Assembly (NCBI GenBank): GCA_023427575.1
Contig: JAEZAY010000527.1
Span: forward strand, 1 to 8,282
Direction: 5' to 3'
Source of the DNA: Bacteroidota bacterium
GTDB lineage: Bacteria > Bacteroidota > Bacteroidia > Chitinophagales > Chitinophagaceae
Length of the DNA: 8,282 nt
Positions 1-7,145 of this stretch are shown in pieces (position 1 is the stretch's first letter; every line of letters starts with the position of its first letter). A program made the translations under genes and the position numbers. The notes below the pieces were generated by a model. That model saw nothing but the letters and a program-made list of their open reading frames with translations, had not been told where the DNA came from and ran no database searches.

Positions 1-121
1 CCTCCGCTGTTTTTGCAGGCGAAACTTCTTTCCGCTCCTGCGGAACATGCTCATGACCGGGTTTTTTCTCCCCGCATGAAATCAAAAAAAGGAAGAATCC
101 GGCAATTACGATCTTTTTCAT
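1..121 (-). CDS. Lipoprotein of unknown function, last visible gene of the metal-efflux operon (cut by left edge)
   Basis: Only the first 40 codons are in the window; the gene continues beyond position 1. The product begins MKKIVIAGFFLFLISCGEKK, a basic start, a hydrophobic stretch and a lipobox (LISC) with Cys16 as the expected lipidated residue. So it is a membrane-anchored periplasmic-side lipoprotein. After the Cys comes a polar, charged stretch with a small His cluster (GHEH), which could touch metal. In-frame ATGs also exist at 148 and 130; I chose the one at 121 because it gives the tightest signal peptide, but the choice is open. It lies 46 nt (or 19 nt from the ATG at 148) after the stop of the upstream adaptor and so probably belongs to the operon. 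Operons of this type can carry small metal-binding or DUF3347-like lipoproteins here, but nothing visible proves that. The existence of the gene is fairly sure; its function is unknown. Confidence 0.72.
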   Translation of the reverse strand, partial: MKKIVIAGFFLFLISCGEKKPGHEHVPQERKEVSPAKTAE

Positions 122-167
122 TTTATACATTTTAATTCGGTTATTCATTGTTGTTAGGGCGCTTATT

Positions 168-1364
168 TTAATGAACATGTTTGCCTTTTTTCAGCAGGTA
201 CTCACTGTATAACAGGTAGGCCCCGCTAACCACCACGTTTTCGCCTTCATCGATGCCATCGAGAATTTCGACCTTCCCGGCGTCCTGAACGCCGGCACGA
301 ACGATCCGCGGCTCAAAGGTTCCATCTTCTGTTTCAATCCACACATGTGAACCCGCTGCTTCATGAATCACTGCATTGGCGGGAACGGAAATCGTTTCTG
401 ATCCGGTACTAACGGGAAGGAATACCCGGGCCTGCATGCCGGGCTGGAATAAGCCTCCGGCATTTTTTATCGTACCGCGGATTGTCAGCAGGTGGCTGGC
501 CGACTGCAGAGCGGGTGAAATAAAATCTATCTTCATTTTTACCGGCTTATTCTCAAAACCCACAATAATCACATCCAAAACCCTGCCTTTGGCAATATGC
601 TCCATATCGGCAGGATGAAGATCACCTTCCACCCAGAGATCTGAATATTTTTCCACCCGCATAATCGATCCCCCTTCCGCTACATACTGACCTTCGGCTA
701 CCATTAATTCGGCAACCAGTCCATCGGCCGTGGACGCGTATTGAACCAGCGGACTGGTTTTTTTCTCTGTTTTAATCCGGTTTATCTGCGCTCTTGACTG
801 CCCATAAAGAGCCAGCTTTTTTTCCGCGGCCTGCAGGATTTCCGCAAATCGTTCATTTTCAGGAAAAGCCTTTGACTGCTCGGAAGCAATGATCAATTCC
901 TGCTGCAGGGCAGCCAGCTCTTCGGAGTAGATTTCGTACAAAACCTGGCCGCTCCGAACCTCCACCCCCGTTTCTTTCACCCATAATCTTTCAATCCGAC
1001 CTCCTACCCTGGCGGAAACATATTCGGTGGATTCCGGATTCGTAATTATGCGTCCTTTGATTTCTTTTCCGGAAGAAAAAGCACCGGCACCCGCCTGGAT
1101 CACCGAGATATTTGCCAGTGCCTGCTGCGTTGAACTCAGCGTTAAAAAGTCATTGGCTTCCGAACGGTCAAATAAAACCAGGTCCATAGCGCAAATGGGA
1201 CAGGTGCCCATTTTTTTCTGGATGATTTGCGGATGCATCGGACAGGTATAAGTTCGGGAATCGGCCACCGCATCATCGCCGCCGGTGGAATGATCTTCTT
1301 TGCAGGAGGGTAGGAACAAAATGATCCATCCTGAAATCATGATTACCTTAAGTAAATTTTTCAT
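168..1364 (-). CDS. cusB: CusB-type RND efflux periplasmic adaptor lipoprotein with heavy-metal-binding domain (adaptor 1)
   Basis: Membrane-fusion protein expected to link the inner-membrane metal permease to the outer-membrane channel and hand metal to the pump. It is 398 residues from the ATG at 1364. The hydrophobic leader ends in a lipobox (LPSC, Cys21). Residues 39-63 form an HMBD/YHS-like metal site: C41-P-M-H-P and G-T-C55-P-I-C58-A-M60. Barrel-sandwich halves lie near 113-145 and 205-238, flanking a helical hairpin (about 146-200, starting EIYSEELAALQQEL). A beta-barrel (about 240-318) and a membrane-proximal domain (about 320-390) follow, and the C-terminus is KKGKHVH, with two His. 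A longer reading starting at 1436 would overlap the upstream gene and put 24 odd residues before the signal peptide; the ATG at 1364 has an AGGA five bases upstream and is preferred. It lies 37 nt after adaptor 2, a clear but divergent paralogue. Cu/Ag specificity is inferred from the HMBD and the CusB-like shape. Confidence 0.92.
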   Translation of the reverse strand: MKNLLKVIMISGWIILFLPSCKEDHSTGGDDAVADSRTYTCPMHPQIIQKKMGTCPICAMDLVLFDRSEANDFLTLSSTQQALANISVIQAGAGAFSSGKEIKGRIITNPESTEYVSARVGGRIERLWVKETGVEVRSGQVLYEIYSEELAALQQELIIASEQSKAFPENERFAEILQAAEKKLALYGQSRAQINRIKTEKKTSPLVQYASTADGLVAELMVAEGQYVAEGGSIMRVEKYSDLWVEGDLHPADMEHIAKGRVLDVIIVGFENKPVKMKIDFISPALQSASHLLTIRGTIKNAGGLFQPGMQARVFLPVSTGSETISVPANAVIHEAAGSHVWIETEDGTFEPRIVRAGVQDAGKVEILDGIDEGENVVVSGAYLLYSEYLLKKGKHVH

Positions 1365-1369
1365 TTGTT

Positions 1370-1373
1370 TCCT
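1370..1373 (-). promoter_or_regulatory. Shine-Dalgarno-like AGGA deciding the start of adaptor 1
   Basis: On the minus strand the start region reads CAGGAAACAAATG, placing AGGA five bases before the ATG at 1364. This supports that ATG over the upstream in-frame codon at 1436. It is one of the few SD-like sites in the operon; most other starts have only A/T-rich sequence upstream, which is common in Bacteroidota. Confidence 0.5.
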
Positions 1374-1401
1374 GATTAATATCCAACAATGATTTTTTGT
1401 T

Positions 1402-2715
1402 TCAGTTCCCGGCTTCTTTATCCATACCGGTAACAAATGTTTCCCGGTCGTTTAGGAAAGCCGCATTGGAAGCAATTTCCCAATCGCCGATCTCATCCAG
1501 AACCTGCACCCTGCCTTCAGCAATGATCCCGGTTTTCACCAGAACCGGCAGAAAGGCATTTCCTTCCTTTCTAAATACAACCGTACCAGTGCCCTGCCGG
1601 CGAACAGCGCCCAGTGGCACCCACCAGCCCTTTGTTTGTACCACCGGAATATTTGCCGTTAATAACTGACCTGCCCTGAGCTTATCATGATTAAGATAAA
1701 CGCGTACAAGCGTAAAGTTTTCACCGGGCCGCTGTATGGGCTGAATCAGTCCGATTTGTCCTGAATAAACATGTTCGTGGTGAGACTGAAGACTGAAAAT
1801 CAAATTCTGGCCCTTTTTGACTTCACCAGCCATAAGCGCGGGTATTGAAAATTCAGCCACCATGGCATCGGCACGGTAGATCCTGAAAATCGGTTGTCCG
1901 GCACTGATATATTGTCCTTTGCGGATCAATACGGGAGTATTTGTGGTTTGAACAGTAGTGGCCGCAGGGGGTTTTGTTTCCCCGCCCATGCCATCCATTG
2001 CAGAACCCCCATTAGCGGCTGGAGCTTTTACCACGGGAGCTGCTGCATCCGGGTTGGTAGTTTCGAGGATATACCCCGAAACCGGACTGTAAACCGGCAA
2101 ACTATAATCCGGCTTTCCGGTTCGTATCAGCTGATCGACCTGGGCATTCGTCATACCGAGCAGGTATAAGCGCTGTTTTGCCGGTTCCAGAAGTTTCAGA
2201 TCGCTTTTATTCTTAACTACAAACAAAAGTTCACGCTGGGCCGCCACCAGGTCGGGGGAGTAAATCTCCATCAACTTTTCACCTTTTTTTACGGGCTGAA
2301 AATTGTAGCTGATGTTCAGCTTTTCAATTCTCCCGGAAATCCGGGATGAAATCACTGAATTACGGCGCATATCATAAGTGATTACCCCCTGGACGGGAAC
2401 AGAAAAAATCCGCGCTCCTGATTCAGGCTTTATTGCTGCCACCGACGATACAATGCGGCTGGAAGAGGTTTGAAGAAGATCGCGCAGGCTGCTGTCAAGA
2501 TCCAGTTCATGCCCATGCGTGGTTTGAACCAGATCCATCTTGCATATAGGGCAGGTACCCGGATCTTCCTGCCGGATCTCGGGATGCATGGGACAAATAT
2601 ATTCCACCTGCGTGGCCTGAACCTGTTTGTCATTAGCCTGATCGGCACCGGATTTACAGGCGCCGGTAAAAAGTAAAAGCAGGAGAATTATCCTACCTGT
2701 ATAATTCTTTTTCAT
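1402..2715 (-). CDS. cusB: CusB-type RND efflux periplasmic adaptor lipoprotein with heavy-metal-binding domain and internal insert (adaptor 2)
   Basis: Second membrane-fusion protein of the same efflux system, 437 residues from the ATG at 2715. A TTG three codons upstream (2724) is also open but less likely, because MKKNYTG is a normal signal-peptide start. The leader ends in a lipobox (TGAC, Cys20). The HMBD is at about 39-63 with C41-P-M-H-P and G-T-C55-P-I-C58-K-M60-D-L, followed by a THGHE stretch. The first barrel-sandwich half is near 118-150, the helical hairpin near 151-200 (IYSPDLVAAQREL), and the second half begins at YSPVSGY (209-215). It is interrupted by a low-complexity Ala/Pro/Gly/Met-rich insert (about 221-262) and resumes at IRKGQYISAGQPIFRI. 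Beta-barrel and membrane-proximal domains complete the protein. The ATG lies inside the end of the outer-membrane-factor gene (23-nt overlap), which suggests translational coupling. It is clearly homologous to adaptor 1 yet diverged throughout, so the pair is old rather than a recent duplication. Confidence 0.92.
   Translation of the reverse strand: MKKNYTGRIILLLLLFTGACKSGADQANDKQVQATQVEYICPMHPEIRQEDPGTCPICKMDLVQTTHGHELDLDSSLRDLLQTSSSRIVSSVAAIKPESGARIFSVPVQGVITYDMRRNSVISSRISGRIEKLNISYNFQPVKKGEKLMEIYSPDLVAAQRELLFVVKNKSDLKLLEPAKQRLYLLGMTNAQVDQLIRTGKPDYSLPVYSPVSGYILETTNPDAAAPVVKAPAANGGSAMDGMGGETKPPAATTVQTTNTPVLIRKGQYISAGQPIFRIYRADAMVAEFSIPALMAGEVKKGQNLIFSLQSHHEHVYSGQIGLIQPIQRPGENFTLVRVYLNHDKLRAGQLLTANIPVVQTKGWWVPLGAVRRQGTGTVVFRKEGNAFLPVLVKTGIIAEGRVQVLDEIGDWEIASNAAFLNDRETFVTGMDKEAGN
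1930..2055 (-). other. Low-complexity Ala/Pro/Gly/Met insert within the lipoyl-like domain of adaptor 2
   Basis: This segment encodes about residues 221-262 of adaptor 2. It sits between the YSPVSGYILE strand and the GQYISAGQPIF strand, which are separated by only a short turn in adaptor 1 (STADGLVAELMVAEGQYV). It is made largely of Ala, Pro, Gly, Thr and Val, with AMDGMGGE in the middle. No stop or frame change occurs, so it is a true in-frame insert and probably a flexible periplasmic loop. Confidence 0.7.
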
Positions 2716-3943
2716 AGTCAACAATCATTGTATAAAGTTTCAGTTTTTCGTCCAGGAGATCTGCCTCCATCATATACACCGTTTCCCAGGCCCGGATCAG
2801 ATCCGAGAGCTGTAATTTGTTTTCCTGGTACCGGATAAAAGCCGCGTCAAAGGAATTTTGAAGGGCCGGGATTACTTTTTCATCCAGCCCTTTTATGCGT
2901 TCCTGCATGGTAAGGATGGCGTTCTGCATTCCATAGAGCATGCCGCGGGTTTCCTGCAACATGGCCGATCTTTCTGTTTCCATGGCACGAATATTCAGGT
3001 CCATGGCCCTGATCCCGGATTTGTACATTTTGGAAGCCCAGGGCGCGATCGGAATGGAGATCATCCCCATGATCGAGTTCATTTGCGGCATTGACCGGTC
3101 TAACGGGTACATATGATCGAAGCGCACTTTAAAATCCGGTTTTTTTTCCAACTGCATCGCGGTTATGTTCAATTGCATCGAACGAATGGATTCATTCATC
3201 TGCAGAATATCCTTACGGGTATTGGCAAGTTCAGCGGTATCGATCAGGGCCATCGGAACAAATTCCGGTTCAATGGCAGTATCGATATGAAAAGCGGTGT
3301 TGCCGGGATTGTTCATCAGGCTGTTCAGTCCGGCCCGGGCCATTCGAATTTCTCCCTCCTGCATTCGTTTCATATTCCGGTTCTTTTCGATCTCGGCCTC
3401 GGCCAGGTAAATAGTGCTTAGCTGGGATTGATTGTATGGGAATCGAACCGATTCAATTTTCTTCATCATCTGCAGCAGCTCTTCATTCCTGTTTAGCAAT
3501 ACCATCTTTTTGGCCGCAATCAGCCATTTATTGTACAAGGATTTTGCCTCTGAACGAAGCTCGTTGTAAACAATTTCCTGTCCGGCATTCACAACATTCG
3601 CCTGCGATTCAATAAAGTTCTTCCTGGCCCTGATCCGGGCGCGATTGGGGATCTCCTGTTCCAGGGTAAGCATTAACTGCCCTTTATCGCGGTGATCCAT
3701 CACTTTTTTGAAGGGGTAAGGCGTCATGAAAGTTCCTGCTCCAACCATGGGTGCCATCCACGCCGTAGCTGCTTCGGCACTGTGTTTATAGGATTCAGCT
3801 TTCAAACTCTGCGACTGCAGCTGCAGATTGTTTTGCCGGATCCTGTCCAGAATACCTTTGATATCAAGAACCGCGGTATCCTGGGCCATAAGGGCCGGGG
3901 GCAGAAGCAAAAGAAGCAGCAGGTATTTAATGATGTGTTTCAT
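2693..3943 (-). CDS. cusC: CusC/TolC-type outer-membrane efflux protein, methionine-rich
   Basis: Outer-membrane factor expected to form the trimeric exit channel of the metal pump. It is 416 residues, with a cleavable signal peptide (MKHIIKYLLLLLLLPPALMAQD, cleavage likely after ALMA). The rest is long amphipathic helices in the TolC pattern: an N-terminal helical repeat (about 30-230, with a beta-strand region around 65-100) and a C-terminal repeat (about 232-416) with strands near 270-300 containing the DHMYP and SIPIAPWASKMYK stretches. Methionine is very frequent, 33 of 416, and in the second repeat many lie seven residues apart (249/256/263, 278/285/292, 314/321/328/335, 339/346). The start overlaps the end of the permease gene by 17 nt, and the end overlaps the start of adaptor 2. 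A GGAAA about nine bases before the ATG could be a weak ribosome site. At 416 residues it is a little shorter than E. coli CusC (about 460). Metal-pump membership is firm from context; the Cu/Ag link is inferred. Confidence 0.92.
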   Translation of the reverse strand: MKHIIKYLLLLLLLPPALMAQDTAVLDIKGILDRIRQNNLQLQSQSLKAESYKHSAEAATAWMAPMVGAGTFMTPYPFKKVMDHRDKGQLMLTLEQEIPNRARIRARKNFIESQANVVNAGQEIVYNELRSEAKSLYNKWLIAAKKMVLLNRNEELLQMMKKIESVRFPYNQSQLSTIYLAEAEIEKNRNMKRMQEGEIRMARAGLNSLMNNPGNTAFHIDTAIEPEFVPMALIDTAELANTRKDILQMNESIRSMQLNITAMQLEKKPDFKVRFDHMYPLDRSMPQMNSIMGMISIPIAPWASKMYKSGIRAMDLNIRAMETERSAMLQETRGMLYGMQNAILTMQERIKGLDEKVIPALQNSFDAAFIRYQENKLQLSDLIRAWETVYMMEADLLDEKLKLYTMIVDYEKELYR

Positions 3944-5846
3944 GAATTTCCAGTTTTCCGTATTTTCTTAATTCATATTCTTTAGTCATTAGAAATATCA
4001 GAGGCGTAACCAGCAGAATATGGGTGGATGAAGTCAGAACGCCGCCAATCATGGGCAGCACGATCGGCTTCATTACGTCCATGCCCACACCGGTTGCCCA
4101 TAAAATAGGCACCAGCCCAAACAGCGAAACGCAAACGGTCATCAGCTTTGGTCTTAATCTTTTTGCCGCGCCATGAATCACATATTCATGCAGATCGGCT
4201 TTTGTAATGGTTGCGCTGGAATTGCCTTTCGCCTTTACCAGTTGAGCCATGGCATCGTTGAGATAGATTACCATCACAATACCCGTTTCCACGGCAATTC
4301 CAAACAGCGCGATAAAACCTACGGCAACCGCTACAGAAAGATTGACACCCCAGAAATAAATAATATATGCTCCGCCGATCAATGCAAAAGGCACGGTAAT
4401 CAGGCTCAGGAACGCTTCCCTTACGGAACGAAATGCGAAATAGAGTGAGAAGAATATGATCAGCAGCACAACCGGCGCGATCCATAACAGCGTTTTCTGA
4501 CCCCGGATAAGATTTTCGTACTGGCCGCTCCATTCAATAAAATAACCTTCCGGAATTAATCCTGCATTGCTGCTGATCTTATCAATAGCCTCCTGCACCG
4601 TACTGCCCAGATCGCGGTCGCGGATATTAAACATGACTGCGCCGCGAAGTATCGCGTTTTCGGAATTGATCATCGGCGGCCCATCTTCATACACCACTTC
4701 GGCCACGTCGCCGAGCTGTACTTCTCCCAATGCGGATGGAATCGGAATTCTTTTGATCTGATCGATGCTGTTGCGGTAATCCTGCGCGATGCGCACGTTG
4801 ATCGCAAAGCGCCTTCTTCCTTCAATGGTCTGCCCGGCGGGCGCACCGCCCAGAGCACCTTCAACTGTCTGGTTGAGATCGTCCACTGAAATTCCCAACC
4901 TTGCCATCGCCTCACGGTTTGCATTAACCGAAATGTACTTTCCACCGGTTACGGGTTCAACATACAAATCGGAAATGCCGGGAGTTCCTTCCAGTTCGGT
5001 ACGGATCCGCTCTGAAACGGCCGCAATGGAATCGAGCCGCTGGCCAAATACCTTTACGCCCACATCCGTCCGGATCCCGGTTGCCAGCATATTGATCCGG
5101 TTGATAATTGGCTGCGTCCATCCATTTACAACTCCGGGAATCTGGAGCTTCGAATCCAGTTCGGTAATTATATCCTGTTTGGTGAATCCTGCTCTCCATT
5201 CAGATTTTGGTTTCAGCATAATAATCGTTTCGATCATACTGATGGGCGAATTATCCGTCGCCGTGCTGGCTCTTCCGGCCTTACCCAATACCTTGTCTAC
5301 TTCCGGAACCGATTTAATGATTTTGTCCTGCACCTGCAGGATCCGCTTGGCTTCGGCATTTGAGACATCGGGAAGAGTAACGGGCATAAACAATATGCTT
5401 TGTTCATCCAGCGGGGGCATGAATTCGGTACCCAGGCTTTTTAGCAGTGGAATAGAAATGAGCAATGCAATAATATTTATGGCCAGCGTGGTTTTCCGCC
5501 ATTTCAAAATCTTACGGATGATGGGTTCATACAGGCGCTCGAGGAAGCGATTCACCGGATTGGCTGAATCGGAACGAAACTTCCCTTTCATAAAAAAGGA
5601 AATCAGTACCGGCGCAAGAGTAAGAACCAGCAGTGCATCCACGATCAGAATAAAGGTTTTCGTGTATGCGAGCGGGTGAAACAACTTCCCTTCCTGCCCG
5701 GTGAGCAAAAACACCGGAAGAAAAGAAGTGATGATAATCACCGTCGAAAAGAATACACCGCGGGAGACCTGTTTACTGGATTTCTCGATAATTTCCAGTC
5801 GCTCTTTTTCCGGCACCCTGATGGTTTTTTTATTGGCTGATTCCAT
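3927..5846 (-). CDS. cusA: CusA-type heavy-metal RND permease, C-terminal part (TM5-TM12)
   Basis: Second part of a heavy-metal-efflux RND pump, 639 residues. It starts in the cytoplasmic loop before TM5 and keeps everything after it: TM5 (about 28-50, ending TGQEGKLFHPLAYTKT, a family hallmark), TM6 (60-86), TM7 (117-137), the whole second periplasmic porter and docking region (138-448), and TM8-TM12 (about 450-618). Expected proton-relay residues are present: E520 (GIAVETG) and K567 (RLRPKLMT). For the E. coli CusA metal triad (numbering from memory M573, M623, M672), M253 (RINMLATG) and M392 (GPPMINSEN) are kept, but the middle position is Ile319 (RLGISVDD). The Met matching M1009 is kept (M592). 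It lies in the same frame as the upstream half: TAA at 5855-5853, then six bases, then this ATG. The bases before the ATG (ATAAATTAAA) are A-rich, as is usual for Bacteroidota starts. It overlaps the outer-membrane-factor gene by 17 nt. It is either a true subunit of a two-gene permease or the tail of a gene broken by a nonsense mutation. Confidence 0.88.
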   Translation of the reverse strand: MESANKKTIRVPEKERLEIIEKSSKQVSRGVFFSTVIIITSFLPVFLLTGQEGKLFHPLAYTKTFILIVDALLVLTLAPVLISFFMKGKFRSDSANPVNRFLERLYEPIIRKILKWRKTTLAINIIALLISIPLLKSLGTEFMPPLDEQSILFMPVTLPDVSNAEAKRILQVQDKIIKSVPEVDKVLGKAGRASTATDNSPISMIETIIMLKPKSEWRAGFTKQDIITELDSKLQIPGVVNGWTQPIINRINMLATGIRTDVGVKVFGQRLDSIAAVSERIRTELEGTPGISDLYVEPVTGGKYISVNANREAMARLGISVDDLNQTVEGALGGAPAGQTIEGRRRFAINVRIAQDYRNSIDQIKRIPIPSALGEVQLGDVAEVVYEDGPPMINSENAILRGAVMFNIRDRDLGSTVQEAIDKISSNAGLIPEGYFIEWSGQYENLIRGQKTLLWIAPVVLLIIFFSLYFAFRSVREAFLSLITVPFALIGGAYIIYFWGVNLSVAVAVGFIALFGIAVETGIVMVIYLNDAMAQLVKAKGNSSATITKADLHEYVIHGAAKRLRPKLMTVCVSLFGLVPILWATGVGMDVMKPIVLPMIGGVLTSSTHILLVTPLIFLMTKEYELRKYGKLEIHETHH

Positions 5847-5855
5847 TTTAATTTA
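5844..5855 (-). other. Same-frame stop/restart junction splitting the CusA-type permease
   Basis: On the minus strand the bases read TAA ATT AAA ATG: a stop, two sense codons and a start, all in one frame. The upstream part ends ELNQNNGQSI, and the downstream part begins MESANKKTIR. The break lies in the cytoplasmic loop joining TM4 and TM5, between two blocks of strongly conserved sequence, and no conserved part seems to be lost. The distance would allow a ribosome that stops at TAA to restart at the ATG. Confidence 0.85.
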
Positions 5856-7145
5856 TATTGATTGTCCGTTGTTCTGATTTAATTCCTGCTGGCGTTCGGC
5901 CAGATGCTTGTACGCATTTTCACTCATGATGATCCCATTGTCTACAATAACCATAATCGCCAGGGCAATACCGGTGAGCGACATTATATTGGAGGAAATG
6001 TCAAATGCATTCAGCAGGATAAAACTAACGGCAATGGTTACCGGAATTTGAATGATAATGCTCAGCGCGCTTCGCCAGTGGAAAAGAAAAACGATCACGA
6101 TCAGGGAAACCACGATCATTTCTTCAATCAGCGTACGGCGTATCGAATCAATGGTTTCACCGATCAGTTCGCCCCGATCGTAAACGATATTAAACTTCAC
6201 CCCTTCCGGTAAACCGGCAGCCACCTCTTTCATCTTTTTCTTCACATCCCCGATCACGGCAGCGGCGTTTTCACCATAGCGCATCACCACAATCCCGCCT
6301 GCTTTTTCACCTTCCCCGTTGTAATCGAAAATTCCCAGTCTGCTTTCGCCGGTCATTTGTACAGAAGCCAGATCCCTGATCCGGACTGAAATCCCCTTCT
6401 GATTTTTCACCGGAATTTTTTCGATTTCTTCCATTGATTTCAGGTAACCCGCGGTTTTGATCACATAACCGATATCGCTGAGTTCAAACTTACCGCCGCC
6501 GCTTTCATTGTTGTTGCTGCGAACGGCGGCAATGATATCATTTACCGGAACACCATAATAGAGGAGCTTATTCGGATCAACGGTCACCTCGTATTGTTTC
6601 TGAAATCCGCCGAAGGAGGCGATCTCACTCACACCCGGAACATTCTGCAGCGCAAACTTTACGTACCAGTCCTGGATGGCGCGGATTTCACCCAGATCCA
6701 TCGAAGGGGCTTCAAGTGTGTACCATAAAATATGGCCAACCCCCGTTCCATCGGGGCCCAGTTGGGGTGTAACCCCTTCCGGCAAACTGTTGCCGACGGT
6801 GCTTAGTCTTTCCAGCACCCGCTGCCGGGCCCAGTATATTTCCACATCATCTTCAAAAATGATATAGATAAAACTCATTCCAAACATGGAGCTTCCCCGA
6901 ACATATTTCACGCCGGGCAGACCCTGCAGATTGGTGACCAGCGGATAGGTAACCTGGTCTTCCAGAAGTTGCGGCGATCGCCCCATCCATTCGGTAAAAA
7001 CAATTACCTGATTTTCGGAAAGATCGGGGATCGCATCAACGGGATTTTTCTGTACCGCAAAAATTCCCCAAATGAAAACAGCCACTGAAATAGCCAGGAC
7101 GATATAACGGTTGTGTAATGACCAGGAGATAACGCGATGTACCAT
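5853..7145 (-). CDS. cusA: CusA-type heavy-metal RND permease, N-terminal part (TM1-TM4)
   Basis: First part of the inner-membrane proton-driven metal pump, 430 residues. The ATG at 7145 (MVHRVISWSLHNRYIVL) fits the usual beginning of CusA/CzcA proteins; a TTG at 7163 adds six unlikely residues. It contains TM1 (about 8-28), the HME-RND signature region (NPVDAIPDLSENQVIV), the first periplasmic porter domain (about 30-330, including GPDGTGVGHILWYTLE and FGGFQKQYEV), TM2 (about 335-360), TM3 (about 362-380) and TM4 (about 385-410). TM4 carries the expected proton-relay aspartate D402 (VIVDNGIIMSEN) and the Met matching E. coli CusA M391 (M388 here); the position matching M403 is Ile. The protein then ends after a 15-residue polar tail. 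Summed with the next gene it gives 1069 residues, against about 1047 for E. coli CusA, so the pair is full length. The gene starts 112 nt after the HYC_CC_PP-like gene; that gap has no convincing promoter, terminator or small gene. Alone it cannot be a working pump. Confidence 0.88.
   Translation of the reverse strand: MVHRVISWSLHNRYIVLAISVAVFIWGIFAVQKNPVDAIPDLSENQVIVFTEWMGRSPQLLEDQVTYPLVTNLQGLPGVKYVRGSSMFGMSFIYIIFEDDVEIYWARQRVLERLSTVGNSLPEGVTPQLGPDGTGVGHILWYTLEAPSMDLGEIRAIQDWYVKFALQNVPGVSEIASFGGFQKQYEVTVDPNKLLYYGVPVNDIIAAVRSNNNESGGGKFELSDIGYVIKTAGYLKSMEEIEKIPVKNQKGISVRIRDLASVQMTGESRLGIFDYNGEGEKAGGIVVMRYGENAAAVIGDVKKKMKEVAAGLPEGVKFNIVYDRGELIGETIDSIRRTLIEEMIVVSLIVIVFLFHWRSALSIIIQIPVTIAVSFILLNAFDISSNIMSLTGIALAIMVIVDNGIIMSENAYKHLAERQQELNQNNGQSI

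Noticed and set aside
1365..1436. Longer N-terminus for adaptor 1
   Set aside because: It would add 24 residues before a complete lipoprotein signal peptide and overlap the end of adaptor 2; the ATG at 1364 has an AGGA at good spacing.
2905..3199. Recent DNA duplication behind the repeated IR(S/A)M(Q/D)LNI(T/R)AM motif in the outer-membrane factor
   Set aside because: The codons of the two copies differ widely, so the similarity is at protein level (structural repeat), not a recent DNA repeat.
4789..5679. A 296-codon plus-strand open frame opposite the permease C-terminal part
   Set aside because: It lies wholly antisense to the conserved RND porter domain, shows no recognisable motif, and its composition is that of a reversed coding frame. 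The minus-strand gene explains the stretch fully.
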